Positions 33,547-42,828 of a stretch of 64,000 bases of DNA are shown here, piece by piece. A program made the position numbers and the translations under genes. The notes under the pieces were generated by a model. That model was given only the letters and a program-made list of their open reading frames with translations, was not told where the DNA came from and did not search any database. Location of the stretch: contig JALOON010000060.1 in the NCBI GenBank assembly GCA_025454405.1, positions 47,440-111,439 of the forward strand. Reading direction: 5' to 3'. This DNA comes from Oscillatoriaceae cyanobacterium Prado104 (GTDB lineage Bacteria; Cyanobacteriota; Cyanobacteriia; Cyanobacteriales; Microcoleaceae). Position 1 is the first letter of the stretch, and every line of letters starts with the position of its first letter.

Positions 33547-34461
33547 ATGGCAAATTTGACAATATTAGGTGGCGGTGCTTGGGGTTCTGCCTTAGCCAAT
33601 TTAGCAGCTAAAAAAGGGAATGAAGTTAATTTGTGGTCGCGGCGCAATTCTGTGAATTTAGAATCGGTTATTCAAGACGCGGATGTTGCGATCTCGGCAG
33701 TTTCCATGAAAGGCGTTGGCGCGACGGTCGATCGACTGCTGGCTTTAGATTTAAATCCCAGTACAATTATAGTTACTGTCACTAAAGGTTTGGACACCGC
33801 AACAACTCAAACTCCTTCTCAAATTTGGCATGAAGCTTTTCCCAACAATTCGATTGTCGTGCTTTCCGGTCCGAATCTTTCTGAAGAAATCGATCGAGGA
33901 TTGCCAGCGGCAACGGTAGCTGCTAGTTTCGATTTAGCGGCAGCAAAACAAGTGCAAACTATCTACAGTTCGGAAATATTTCGGGTTTATGTCAATCAAG
34001 ATCCGTTGGGAACGGAGTTAGGTGGAACGCTGAAAAATGTATTTGCGATCGCGGCTGGTGTTTGCGACGGTTTGCAGTTGGGAACTAACGCTAAATCTGC
34101 CTTGCTGACTCGCGCTTTGCCGGAAATGATGCGGGTGGGAATTCGTTTGGGAGCGAAGGCAGAAACTTTTTACGGTTTGTCGGGTTTGGGAGATTTACTC
34201 GCTACTTGCAACAGTCCTTTGTCGCGAAATTATCGAGTGGGTTTCGGATTGGCTGAAGGCAAATCTTTAGAGCAAGTTTTGCAGGAATTGCAAAGCACTG
34301 CTGAAGGAGTTAATACTGCTAATGTATTGATAGATTTGGCCGATCGGCGGGAGATAGAAGTTCCCGTTTCCCGTCAAGTTTACCGCTTGTTGAACAATGA
34401 AATTACCCCGCAAAAAGCTGTAGTCGCGCTGATGGAACGCGCTTTAAAACCGGAGATTTAA
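33547..34461 (+). CDS. gpsA: NAD(P)H-dependent glycerol-3-phosphate dehydrogenase
   Basis: A 304-residue GpsA, which reduces dihydroxyacetone phosphate to sn-glycerol 3-phosphate for phospholipids. LTILGGGAWGSALANLAAKK is the Rossmann loop; VTVTKGLD, VVLSGPNLSEEI, GTELGGTLKNVFAIAAGVCDG (with the catalytic Lys) and GLSGLGDLLATCNSPLSRNY are family landmarks. The ATG at 33547 (MANLTILGG) is preferred to the in-frame ATG at 33505, which lies in repeat DNA and would add residues before the Rossmann strand. It is slightly short (304 against about 330). Confidence 0.95.
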   Translation: MANLTILGGGAWGSALANLAAKKGNEVNLWSRRNSVNLESVIQDADVAISAVSMKGVGATVDRLLALDLNPSTIIVTVTKGLDTATTQTPSQIWHEAFPNNSIVVLSGPNLSEEIDRGLPAATVAASFDLAAAKQVQTIYSSEIFRVYVNQDPLGTELGGTLKNVFAIAAGVCDGLQLGTNAKSALLTRALPEMMRVGIRLGAKAETFYGLSGLGDLLATCNSPLSRNYRVGFGLAEGKSLEQVLQELQSTAEGVNTANVLIDLADRREIEVPVSRQVYRLLNNEITPQKAVVALMERALKPEI

Positions 34462-35021
34462 GCAGGAAATTCCCCATCCTCTTGCTCTCCCTCTTTTAGG
34501 GGGGGTGGGGGAGCTGCGAGTCGCAAAGTATGCCCCATACCAATTTCATAAAATAGCGCTACGCATCCTATCTCTAACAACCTCGATCGGTTTAATATAC
34601 TCTGGTTGGGTTTCACTTCGTTCAACCCAACCTACGGCCCCTTTATTGGGGAGGCAGGGGGTACTTGCAAGCAAAAAAAATGCGCCCGAATCCTGCAGTT
34701 TCGCCCGATCGCGATAAACTCGTAGAAGGAAAATTTACCCAACAATGACACTGGCACCCCAAATTGCAAAAAATCTTTACAAAGCCAAACACTTTCGCCA
34801 AGGACCTGTTGCGAGTGCAGCGGTCTGGCTCTGTAGTATGATTTCTAGTTGCGCAAAGTGTTTGCGGGGCGATCGCCTTTTTTGACGCCTCCTTGTTAGC
34901 AGCTAATATTAGTGAAACAGTGTCTGCCATCTTTTAGATACAATCTCGGAAACTTGCACTACCATTCGCAAAAACACTTAAGAAGACAAACGTACAACGT
35001 AGATTTGAGGTTATTAGGTTA
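34462..35021. other. 560-bp intergenic region with a dispersed hairpin
   Basis: No gene is supported. At 34603-34636 GGTTGGGTTTCACTTCGTTC and AACCCAACC form a hairpin; the same repeat in long form lies at 36899-36986. The rest is low in coding signal. The promoter of the EamA gene should lie near the end, before 35022. Confidence 0.5.
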
Positions 35022-36827
35022 ATGGCGCAGCGGAACGTATACTCGTCAAAAGACGATCCAGGGGATGCACGAACGGCAGAAGAAGTCCTCAGCTCGGTTA
35101 TTGAGGAACTCGACTCTTTGCATCAAAATGTTAAAGACCATTTAAATCAGGACATTGCTCGGCTGCAAACCGAGAAAAGCCGCCTGATTGAGGATATTGA
35201 AGGTTTGCGGGAACAGTACCGCAAACTGCAATCCCAACAAATGGAATCTCTGTCGGGGCGTTACATCCAACAGCAACAACTGTGGCTCAAGCAGTTGGCT
35301 CAAGTATTGGCCCACAATTTGCAGGATTTGTTGGTGCAGCGGTTTAACGAGTTGAGCGCGAACTCGGGCTACGCTTTGAACAGCCCGGTTCCCAGCGGCG
35401 AGTTTCCGATACCGCTACCGCCTAGCAACTACGACGAAAGAGCTTCTCAGTTGCTGGCCGCGCTGGATGAAAGGATCGATCGCAGTTTTCAGATGCTAGA
35501 ACAAGATTTGAGCAGCTACGAAAGCGAGCTCTCAATGCGCCTGAACAAGATGCAAACCCTGGAAATGCAAGGCGAAGAACTCTTGCAGAATCTGGTAAGC
35601 CGCCTCAGGGAAGAGCTCGAAGAAGCTGAAGCTTATCTCGACAATCCTTTCGATCCGGAAGATTCCTATCCCGAACCCATCACAAATTCTACACGCCCCG
35701 AAACTCTGCCTCCCGCGCCTCGGGACGAAATTCGGGATACAGTGCGGCCCGCGCCTCATGACGAAATCCGCGATGCAAGGCGGCCAACACCCGCAACGCC
35801 CGCACAGCCCGCTGCTAAAGTAGGTTCTCAAGTGCAAGCCGGTTTGATGCTAGCTTTATCATCGGCGGTGGTGCTGTCGCTATTTAACGTATGTTTGAGA
35901 ATTCTGATTAAGGGCAGAAATCCGCGGGTGATTTTGGGCTTGTTTGAAGTGCCGGGAGTGGTGACTCCGGGATTCGGCAATTCTCTGTTAATTTTGCTGA
36001 TGCGCTTGATTGTAGTGATGGCTTTGATGCCAGTATTGGCTACTTTTCTGTATCCTTCAGTGTGGAAAGATATTAGACGGTTGTTCCAATCGCGCGATCG
36101 AGCTTTGTGGAGTAAAGTTTTAGGTAGCGCATTTTTTCTGTTTTTGTCTCAAGTTTTGATTTATCTGGCGATCGGAAATATTCCGGCGGGAATTGCGATT
36201 ACAATTTTCTTTATTTATCCGATCGTCACGGTACTCGGTTCTTGGTTGTTATTTGGTTCTCGCCCGAGTACGGTAAGTCTTTTTGCTGTTGGCGGAATAA
36301 CGTTGGGGTTAATTTTAGCTGGATTGCCAAGTTTTTCAGCACCGGCACCGGATGGCGGAAATGTCGGGGTGGGAGTTACGGCGGCAGTCAGTTCTGGCAT
36401 TACTTTTGCAGGTTACGTATTGCTGACGCAAATGGCTGCGGGCAAGCTGCACCCGATTCCTTTTAGTTTGGTGAATTTTGCAGCAATTTTTGTATTTTCG
36501 GCGCTGAGTTTGTGGGTGCCGCTGCCGGGAAATTTGGCTCCCAGCATTGACCAAAATGTGTGGTCTGGTTTGATTGTTGGGGGTGTAATTTTAGGGGTGC
36601 TGACTTTGTTCAGCTATCTGTTGAATAATTTTGCGATTCGGTTTGCGGGAGCGGCTTTTGCCTCAGTAATTGGCACTTTAGGGCCCGCTTTGACAGCACT
36701 TTTCGGCTTTGTAATTATCAATGAAAAGTTGCAGCCCGTGGCAATTTTGGGCATGATTGTAGTTACTCTGAGTGTTGCTGCGATGAGCGTGGAACGGATT
36801 GTAGCTCCTCAAAAACAAGCTAGTTAA
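35022..36827 (+). CDS. EamA/DMT-family transporter with a cytoplasmic coiled-coil domain
   Basis: A 601-residue protein in two halves. Residues 20-215 are predicted coiled coil (EELDSLHQNVKDHLNQDIAR, IARLQTEKSRLIEDIEGLRE, QEEAEAYLDN-type acidic end), followed by a proline-rich linker to about 270 (PAPRDEIRDTVRPAPHDEIR, imperfect repeats). Residues 270-590 hold about ten membrane helices in two EamA repeats (LMLALSSAVVLSLFNVCLRI, FASVIGTLGPALTALFGFVI). Drug/metabolite transporters of this family export small metabolites. The long coiled-coil extension is not part of the usual EamA protein (about 300 residues) and suggests anchoring or oligomerisation. Conserved fusions of this sort occur in cyanobacteria. 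Confidence 0.85.
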   Translation: MAQRNVYSSKDDPGDARTAEEVLSSVIEELDSLHQNVKDHLNQDIARLQTEKSRLIEDIEGLREQYRKLQSQQMESLSGRYIQQQQLWLKQLAQVLAHNLQDLLVQRFNELSANSGYALNSPVPSGEFPIPLPPSNYDERASQLLAALDERIDRSFQMLEQDLSSYESELSMRLNKMQTLEMQGEELLQNLVSRLREELEEAEAYLDNPFDPEDSYPEPITNSTRPETLPPAPRDEIRDTVRPAPHDEIRDARRPTPATPAQPAAKVGSQVQAGLMLALSSAVVLSLFNVCLRILIKGRNPRVILGLFEVPGVVTPGFGNSLLILLMRLIVVMALMPVLATFLYPSVWKDIRRLFQSRDRALWSKVLGSAFFLFLSQVLIYLAIGNIPAGIAITIFFIYPIVTVLGSWLLFGSRPSTVSLFAVGGITLGLILAGLPSFSAPAPDGGNVGVGVTAAVSSGITFAGYVLLTQMAAGKLHPIPFSLVNFAAIFVFSALSLWVPLPGNLAPSIDQNVWSGLIVGGVILGVLTLFSYLLNNFAIRFAGAAFASVIGTLGPALTALFGFVIINEKLQPVAILGMIVVTLSVAAMSVERIVAPQKQAS

Positions 36828-36898
36828 ACAGTTAACAGTTGACAGTTGACAGTGGATAGTTGACAACGGCTAACAATGACATACATCCTATTGCATCC

Positions 36899-36986
36899 GT
36901 AGGTTGGGTTGAGAGAAGCGAAACCCAAATTTTTGAGGTGTTTCTGAGGCTTTTTAAGTTGGGTTTCGTGCCTCAACCCAACCTAC
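36899..36986. repeat. long dispersed hairpin (GTAGGTTGGGTT family)
   Basis: GTAGGTTGGGTTGAG at the left pairs with CTCAACCCAACCTAC at the right; inner words GAAACCCAA and TTGGGTTTC also pair. It abuts the 3' end of the aminotransferase gene and supplies its TAG stop. A short relative lies at 34603-34636. It may act as a bidirectional terminator between convergent genes. Confidence 0.8.
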
Positions 36987-38278
36987 TGATAAACCTTTTC
37001 TACCATTTGAGCCAAGCGTTTCATTGCAGTTTCAATCTCGTCATTTGTCGCAGTCAAAGAAATGCGCAAACATTCGTGCTTGTGCCGCCAATCTTCTCGC
37101 AAACCTGGGAAAAACGAACTTCCCGGCACGACAATTACGCCGACTTGCTTCAATTCTTGATAAAATTCCCAATCAGTCATCGGCAAATCTTTCAACCACA
37201 ACCAAGCAAATATTGCTCCTTCTCCCCGGTGCAAAAACCACGGCAAATCTTTCGGCATTGCTTGTTCTAATGTTGTTTCAACTACTGCAAATTTGCTCTG
37301 GTAGTGCGGGCGAATTACGTTGAGAGCAATGTCTGCTAGCGCTCCTGAATTGATGGCGCGGGCCGCGATCGCCTGTCCGTATCTCGGTGAGTGAATGCAC
37401 ATATTTGTCTGGAAGCATTCTAACACTTGAATTATTTTTGCATCGCCGATCGCAATGCCAATTCTTTCGCCCGGAAGTCCGGCTTTTGACAAACTAATGC
37501 AGTGGACGATATTGCCTCCAAAAATTGGCGTCATTTCGGTAAAATTTAGCGCCGGGAAAGGAGGCCCGTAGGCAGAATCAACGAACACCGGCACGTCGAA
37601 AGCAGCAGCCAAATCTGCGATTTTCTGAACTTCATCATTGGTTAAAACATTACCCGTGGGATTGCAGGGACGGGAAAAAATGACGCAGCCGGAGGTTTCA
37701 TCGATCGAGAGTTGGCTGAAATCCGGGCGGTATTTGAACCTGCGGGCGGCTTCGTCAATATCGAGAGTTGGCTTGCAGGCAATCACTGCTTCGGGAATTA
37801 AACTCACGCCTCCGTAACCGGTGTAATCCGGACTCAGCGGCAGGACGATCGACTTAAGATTTTGGCTGTTTGATTTGAGATTAATATCTGTTTCTGGTGC
37901 GGTGTAGCCTCCAAAAGCGTTGGCTGCGTAGAAATAGATAGATTGACTTCCCGGAGTAATTAAGATATTGCGATCGGTCAAATTCAGTTTGTAACGGCGG
38001 TTAAAATCGGTCAATACTGCATCGATAAACGGTTGGTAGCCTTGACTCGATCCGTAGCGGCAAACAACTTCGCCGTATTCCGGGCTTGCCAAAAGTTCCG
38101 CAGTGCAATCGCGCCACAACTGCTCGACTTGGGGCAATATCACCGGATTTCCGGCACTTAAATTAATAAATTCCTGTCCGCTACCAGCTCTGAGAGTTTC
38201 AATAATATCTTTCATAATCGCTCGGACTCCCGTAAGGTGGGACATCTGAGCGCCAAATTGTGTCAGGGCAGGGTTCAT
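36983..38278 (-). CDS. avtA: valine--pyruvate transaminase (AvtA-type aminotransferase)
   Basis: A 431-residue fold-type I PLP enzyme. MNPALTQFGAQMSHLTGVRA starts as in AvtA; INLSAGNPVILPQ, RYGSSQGYQPFIDAVL, ILITPGSQSIYFYAANAFGG and FSRPCNPTGNVLTNDE are typical. The PLP lysine lies in VHCISLSKAGLPGERIG, and RISLTATNDEIETAMKR holds the carboxylate-binding Arg. It exchanges the amino group between valine and pyruvate, or acts on other aliphatic amino acids. Length is normal. Confidence 0.9.
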   Translation of the reverse strand: MNPALTQFGAQMSHLTGVRAIMKDIIETLRAGSGQEFINLSAGNPVILPQVEQLWRDCTAELLASPEYGEVVCRYGSSQGYQPFIDAVLTDFNRRYKLNLTDRNILITPGSQSIYFYAANAFGGYTAPETDINLKSNSQNLKSIVLPLSPDYTGYGGVSLIPEAVIACKPTLDIDEAARRFKYRPDFSQLSIDETSGCVIFSRPCNPTGNVLTNDEVQKIADLAAAFDVPVFVDSAYGPPFPALNFTEMTPIFGGNIVHCISLSKAGLPGERIGIAIGDAKIIQVLECFQTNMCIHSPRYGQAIAARAINSGALADIALNVIRPHYQSKFAVVETTLEQAMPKDLPWFLHRGEGAIFAWLWLKDLPMTDWEFYQELKQVGVIVVPGSSFFPGLREDWRHKHECLRISLTATNDEIETAMKRLAQMVEKVYQ

Positions 38279-38351
38279 GGCAGTGCAGCGAGGAATATAG
38301 GTTTATGCTCGATCTATGATAGCTGTTGGAGGTATGTGAGTCCAAATGTCC

Positions 38352-38457
38352 GCCGCAATCAAACACACTCCCTATTAGGGATTGAAACAATCCAAAGGAA
38401 ATTAGATCCGATCGAGCTTAGCCGCAATCAAACACACTCCCTATTAGGGATTGAAAC
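38352..38457. CRISPR. two-repeat CRISPR remnant
   Basis: Two identical 37-bp repeats (38352-38388 and 38421-38457) start GCCGCAATCAAACACACTCC and end ATTAGGGATTGAAAC, with an internal palindrome CCCTATTAGGG. They enclose one 32-bp spacer (38389-38420). The GATTGAAAC end is typical of cyanobacterial type I-D/III repeats. No third repeat follows and no cas gene is in the window, so it is an isolated or decayed mini-array. The rest of the gap 38279-38662 holds no gene; it separates divergent avtA and Tab2 genes. Confidence 0.8.
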
Positions 38458-38662
38458 TCTGCTAATTCAGTTCAGCGCGCATCAAACAAAAGAAATCGGG
38501 TTCGATCGAACCCATAGCTTTGTGTCAATTCTTGTCGCAAAACACCCGGTTTCTGACTGCCCGTGCTTTAGTTCGATCGCCCGCCACGACCAAAATACAT
38601 AATTCCTGAATAATTCCTGTATATTAAAATAAGCAAACTATAAATCCTGTATTTTAATTTCC

Positions 38663-39493
38663 ATGCGTATTTGGCAAGCCGATTTCTACCGCCGCCCCCT
38701 CCAAGACGAGACTGGCAAACCGCTATGGGAACTGTTAATTTGCGACTCGGCGCGCATTTTTCAACTTAGCGCTTTCTGCCCCCAGTCTCAAGCTAATTCG
38801 GATTGGCTGATCGCACAGTTGCAGCAGCAATCCCAAACTAAAAGTCTGCCCGATATAATTCAAGTATTCAGACCTCAATCCCTGAGTTTAATCGAAGCTG
38901 CTGCTAAAAAATTGGGCATTAAAGTAGAAGCAACTCGCCGCACCGCCGCCCTGAAATCGCTGCTGCAAGAACGGGCAAAAGAATATCCCAGTATGCCCAA
39001 TTATACTCGGGAAAATTACAGTCCGATCGCCCTTGATTCCCCGCCGTCCGTACCTTTACCCGAAAATCTTTGGGGCGAAAGCTGGCGTTTTGCATCCCTG
39101 AGGGCCGGCGATATGGAAGAAGCTTTTCAAGGGCGTCCCATCCCAATTTTAGAAATGCCGGAATTGTTGCTGCCGCTAAATTTTGGCTTGGCTTCAACAG
39201 TACCGGTGCCGGGAGTTGTAATTGACGGCGGGCGACAATCCATGCGCTTGGCAAGGTGGCTTCACGATGCCAAACCTTTTAGTTTAAATTATATAGCTGG
39301 TGCTCCCGACGGATTGATTTTAGAAGCGGGATTGGCAGATAGATTTGTAGTTGCAACTTTTGAAGATAGCGAAGTCAAAGCAGCAGCGGAAATTTACGAA
39401 CAGCGCAAACAAATCAGTAAAGGATTGCACTTTTTATTGGTGCAGCCAGATGATAGCGGTGTCACTTACACGGGATTTTGGCTGTTGAATTGA
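38663..39493 (+). CDS. Tab2/Atab2-family RNA-binding protein
   Basis: A 276-residue member of the Tab2/Atab2 (DUF1092) family. IWQADFYRRPLQDETGKPLW ELLICD is the typical start; FRPQSLSLIEAAAKKLGIKV EATRRT, ENLWGESWRFASLRAGDMEE and FVVATFEDSEVKAAAEIYEQ RK follow, with the end YTGFWLLN. In algae and plants Tab2 is needed for translation of psaB and the assembly of photosystems. It occurs only in oxygenic phototrophs, which supports the cyanobacterial origin of this DNA. Confidence 0.93.
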   Translation: MRIWQADFYRRPLQDETGKPLWELLICDSARIFQLSAFCPQSQANSDWLIAQLQQQSQTKSLPDIIQVFRPQSLSLIEAAAKKLGIKVEATRRTAALKSLLQERAKEYPSMPNYTRENYSPIALDSPPSVPLPENLWGESWRFASLRAGDMEEAFQGRPIPILEMPELLLPLNFGLASTVPVPGVVIDGGRQSMRLARWLHDAKPFSLNYIAGAPDGLILEAGLADRFVVATFEDSEVKAAAEIYEQRKQISKGLHFLLVQPDDSGVTYTGFWLLN

Positions 39494-39531
39494 TAGAAGA
39501 AGGAAGAAGGAAGAAGGAAGGATGTATTAAA

Positions 39532-39966
39532 CTAAATTACTTGAAATTTGCTCCAGAGTTTGCAAGGGTTCCAAAACAGAAAGTTTTCAGATACATACCC
39601 GCACTTCTCGTAGAAACCTACTGCGCTGTCATGGGCAACTGTAACAACCGAAATCTCATCTTCGCCACCAGCTAACTCTCGAATGCGAATCAATAATTCG
39701 CTGCCAATTCCTTGTTTTACATAAGCCCGATCTACACCAAGATCCGTGACAAATAAGAAGTAACTAAAATCCGTAATACCAAAAGCTATGCCAATCAGTT
39801 TACCTTCCTCATTTCTAGCAGTTATAGCGACCGATCGAGCGGTCAATAGCTTGTTTATCCTTTCCTCGAAACGCTCTTTAGGGTATTGACTTCCCAGGTC
39901 CGATCTCTTCAGAAAATCATAATATTCTGCAAAAGATAGAGTCTCGTTCTCTCGGTATTCAATCAT
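39532..39966 (-). CDS. GNAT-family N-acetyltransferase
   Basis: A 144-residue protein with the GNAT acetyl-CoA fold: LFVTDLGVDRAYVKQGIGSE LLIRI contains the Q/RxxGxG/A loop (KQGIGSELL), and VTVAHDSAVGFYEKCGYVSE is the conserved final strand and helix. The substrate cannot be inferred. It is convergent with the Tab2 gene, with a few GAAGGAA heptads between. Confidence 0.9.
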   Translation of the reverse strand: MIEYRENETLSFAEYYDFLKRSDLGSQYPKERFEERINKLLTARSVAITARNEEGKLIGIAFGITDFSYFLFVTDLGVDRAYVKQGIGSELLIRIRELAGGEDEISVVTVAHDSAVGFYEKCGYVSENFLFWNPCKLWSKFQVI

Positions 39967-40071
39967 CTTTATTCACTCACCAACCTACTTTACTGCGAGC
40001 ATTAATATCCTGTGAAGTCGATCTAACAACCGTTAACGAGACTCAAAGCGAATAGTTCGATCGCGCGCTAA

Positions 40072-40560
40072 CTATTCGGAGGGCGGAGGAACGATTTCGA
40101 TACCGTATTTGGGAGCGGCATTCAGAATTTTTGCTAAATCTTCAGGACTCAAAGTTGCTCCAGGGGTAATCTGACTGTTTGCTGCTTTTCCAACTTCCGC
40201 AATGAATTTTTCAAAGCCAGCAGGATTGACCCAAACCATAATTTTAGCAGGTGTCGCGGTCGCATTTGTAAATCGGTGAAGCTGACCTTTTGGTGAATAA
40301 AGAAAGGTTCCGGGCGTTGCTACAAAATTTCGATCGTCCAGTTGAAATTCAATCTCTCCCTCTTGAACGTAAAAAGATTCATCTTCTCGCTGGTGTCGGT
40401 GAGGTGGAGAACCGCCGCCAGGAGCCACAATTACTTCGCAAAGTGCATAAGCTTGACCTGTTTCTTCACCAATTGCTTTGAAGGTATAAAGGTCTTGACC
40501 GAAGTAGTAAGAACGACCTCCACCCGGTTCAACAAAAAGTCCGTTTTGAGGAATTGTCAT
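40072..40560 (-). CDS. cupin-domain protein
   Basis: A 162-residue single-domain cupin. Motif 1 is GGGSPPHRHQREDESFYVQE GEIEF (metal ligands HRH and E), motif 2 is LYSPKGQLHRFTNATATPAK. Quercetinase- and dioxygenase-type cupins look like this, but many are only binding proteins. The ATG at 40560 is chosen; an in-frame ATG at 40686 would add 42 residues encoded mostly by TTGATAGTTGA heptad repeats. Confidence 0.88.
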   Translation of the reverse strand: MTIPQNGLFVEPGGGRSYYFGQDLYTFKAIGEETGQAYALCEVIVAPGGGSPPHRHQREDESFYVQEGEIEFQLDDRNFVATPGTFLYSPKGQLHRFTNATATPAKIMVWVNPAGFEKFIAEVGKAANSQITPGATLSPEDLAKILNAAPKYGIEIVPPPSE

Positions 40561-41002
40561 TTTAAAAAGTTGATAGTTGATAGTTGAAAGTTGATAGTTG
40601 AGAGTGCGATCGTCCCTGCTCGCGAGCTTTATAAAATAGGCGATCGCAGAAAACAACAGTACAATATTATAAAGCGCAACTTGCAAAGCAGCAACGCTTC
40701 TAACCTGTCTTTACTCATGTTTGTCAACGCTCCTGTTCTGTTTGCTGCAAGGATATAGCAAAATAGCCTAACAAAGGTTGGCATTTAAATTATACTAAAC
40801 ATGAGATTGCAAATTGACGGTCGATCGTTTGTAGTAAGGACTGAAGTCCTTATTGAGAGGACTTACGTCCTCACTACAAACCAATCTGCTCTAGTTTATG
40901 CCAGCGAGGATACTTTCGCGAGCGGGAACGCTCGCACTAAAAAAAATAATATTCGCGAGTGGGGGACACTCGCACTAACAACAAAACCGTCAAATATCAG
41001 CT
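40561..41002. repeat. divergent intergenic region with heptads and GGACTGAAGTCCT repeats
   Basis: 40564-40605 is a TTGATAGTTGA heptad run. 40838-40886 has AGGACTGAAGTCCTTATTGA followed by GAGGACTTACGTCCTCACTA, a repeat also seen at 51755-51907. 40915-40980 has GCGAGCGGGAACGCTCGCAC TAAA and GCGAGTGGGGGACACTCGCA CTAA in tandem, each a small hairpin. No gene is supported. Confidence 0.65.
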
Positions 41003-42403
41003 ATGTTATTAACCATTTCCACAACTCACAATCCTGCTACAGATTTGGGTTATTTGCTGCACAAACATCCCGATCGCTATCAATGTTTTCCGATGACATT
41101 TGGGGAAGCAAGCGTGTTTTATACTGAAGCAAATGCAGATAAATGTACGGCAGCTTTATTGTTAGATGTCAATCCGATCGATTTAGTGCGCGGCAAGTCA
41201 AAATCGAGCGAGCGATCCCTCGAACAATACGTGAACGATCGCCCCTACGTCGCCTCATCGTTTCTCAGTGTAGCAATCGCAAAAGTTTTCAGTACAGCCC
41301 TATCCGGCCGCTGCAAAGACCGCCCAGAAATCGCAGAAAAAGCAATTCCTTTAACAGTCTATCTCTCAGTTTTACCCTGTCGCGGTGGCGAAAAGTTCCT
41401 GCGAAAAATGTTTGAGCCGTTGGGATATCAAGTTACAGCAACACCGCTGGTTCTTGATGAAAAATTTCCCGACTGGGGTGCGAGTCCTTACTTTGCTGTG
41501 GAACTGCAAAATACAATTAAACTGGCAGATTTGTTGAGCCATCTATACGTGCTAATTCCAGTATTGGATGATGACAAACATTATTGGGTTGGCGATGAAG
41601 AAATCGAGAAGTTAATGCGTCACGGCGAAGGTTGGTTGAACGCGCATCCCGCCCGCGAACAAATTGCTAACCGCTATCTGAAACGCCAGCGCCGTTTGAC
41701 GAAAATTGCGATAGCGCAATTAGTAGAAGAAGACAATCTCGATCCCGATGCGATCGAACTTTCTCACCAGCAAGAAGAGGAAGTTTTAGAGCGGCGAATT
41801 AGCCTCAACGAACAGCGTTTGGCATCGGTAATGGAAGTTTTGAAATCCAGCGGCGCAAAGCGAGTAGTAGATTTGGGTTGCGGTGAGGGAAAACTGCTGC
41901 AATTTTTGTTAAAAGAAAGTTCGATCGAGCAAATTACGGGAGTCGATGTATCTTATCGGGCTTTAGAAATTGCCGGGGAAAGATTGCAAGTCGATCGATT
42001 TTCTACTGCCCAGCAATCGCGCTTGCAACTGATGCAAAGTTCGCTGATTTATCGAGACAGTCGGTTAACGGGTTTTGAGGCGGCGGCGGTAATAGAAGTT
42101 ATCGAACATCTCGATTTGGAAAGGTTAGCGGTTTTTGAACGAAATTTATTTGAATTTATGAGACCGCAAAGGGCGATCGTCACCACTCCCAATGTAGAAT
42201 ATAACGTGCGATTTGAAAACTTGCCTGCAGGCAAATTCCGCCACCGCGATCACCGTTTTGAGTGGACTCGCAAGGAGTTTCAAACTTGGGCAAATGGGGT
42301 TGCCGAAAGATTTGGATACGGGGTAGAGTTTCGATCGATCGGAACGGAAGATTTAGCAGTGGGTTCGCCTACGCAAATGGCAATATTTACCCAACAGTTA
42401 TAA
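41003..42403 (+). CDS. hen1: Hen1: 3'-terminal RNA ribose 2'-O-methyltransferase of the bacterial RNA-repair system
   Basis: A 466-residue bacterial Hen1. The N-terminal half (LLTISTTHNPATDLGYLLHK HP, VFYTEANADKCTAALLLDVN PIDLVRGK) is the region that stimulates Pnkp. The C-terminal half is the methyltransferase: RVVDLGCGEGKLLQFL binds S-adenosylmethionine, VIEVIEHLDLERL gives the metal-binding Glu/His, and RHRDHRFEWTRKEF the conserved His. It methylates the 2'-OH at the break before Pnkp seals RNA, so the repaired RNA resists renewed cutting. The partner pnkp is encoded 1 kb downstream in the same direction; a palindromic repeat and a mazEF pair lie between. Confidence 0.95.
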   Translation: MLLTISTTHNPATDLGYLLHKHPDRYQCFPMTFGEASVFYTEANADKCTAALLLDVNPIDLVRGKSKSSERSLEQYVNDRPYVASSFLSVAIAKVFSTALSGRCKDRPEIAEKAIPLTVYLSVLPCRGGEKFLRKMFEPLGYQVTATPLVLDEKFPDWGASPYFAVELQNTIKLADLLSHLYVLIPVLDDDKHYWVGDEEIEKLMRHGEGWLNAHPAREQIANRYLKRQRRLTKIAIAQLVEEDNLDPDAIELSHQQEEEVLERRISLNEQRLASVMEVLKSSGAKRVVDLGCGEGKLLQFLLKESSIEQITGVDVSYRALEIAGERLQVDRFSTAQQSRLQLMQSSLIYRDSRLTGFEAAAVIEVIEHLDLERLAVFERNLFEFMRPQRAIVTTPNVEYNVRFENLPAGKFRHRDHRFEWTRKEFQTWANGVAERFGYGVEFRSIGTEDLAVGSPTQMAIFTQQL

Positions 42404-42449
42404 TTACTCAAAACTTACGCACATACTCTATCTTTTGGGGGTTATTCGT

Positions 42450-42625
42450 GGGCAGGGCGGGTTTATTTAACTTGTCTGAAAACTTTAAGGCTACTGGCGA
42501 ACCCGCCCCTACAGATTATCGAAAATGGTGCAATATCTCAGGTTGAATAGACAGGATTCCTGTAGGGGCGGGTTCGCCAACAGTAATTGCCTCAAACGAA
42601 CAACCTAGTAAACCCGCCCCCACCC
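42450..42625. repeat. MITE-like palindromic repeat between hen1 and mazE
   Basis: GGGCAGGGCGGGTTTATTTA and GGCGAACCCGCCCCTACAG on the left are mirrored by CTGTAGGGGCGGGTTCGCC and AGTAAACCCGCCCCCACCC on the right. A one-sided relative lies at 55436-55500 (GGGCGGGTTTATTTAACTTG then TTGGCGAACCCTACAGG). No gene is seen in 42404-42828. Confidence 0.7.
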
Positions 42626-42828
42626 AAGGACAAATTTCAATCTACCTCATTCTATTTGCGCTTACAATATAAAGGAGTCACCCATAAATGCCAAAGAAAC
42701 CGGGTTTTTCATAAGATTAAATTCTTCGACTCAGTTTTATCGTAAAAAAACCTGTTTCTGAACTTTCGCACGCAAGTTATAATAAAGTTAAAATTGGAAA
42801 AATGCAGGCTTCAGCCACGAGAAAATCT

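Noticed and set aside
34643..34930. A 95-codon minus-strand reading between gpsA and the EamA gene
   Set aside because: Its composition is not protein-like, it lies partly on repeats and has no recognisable domain.
38498..38513. GGGTTCGATCGAACCC as the T arm of a tRNA
   Set aside because: It is just a palindrome around a CGATCG word; no acceptor, D or anticodon stems surround it.
42690..42770. AACCGGGTTTTTC and AAAAAAACCTGTTTCTG as a terminator between hen1 and mazE
   Set aside because: The two halves are separated by about 45 bp and do not form a clean stem.
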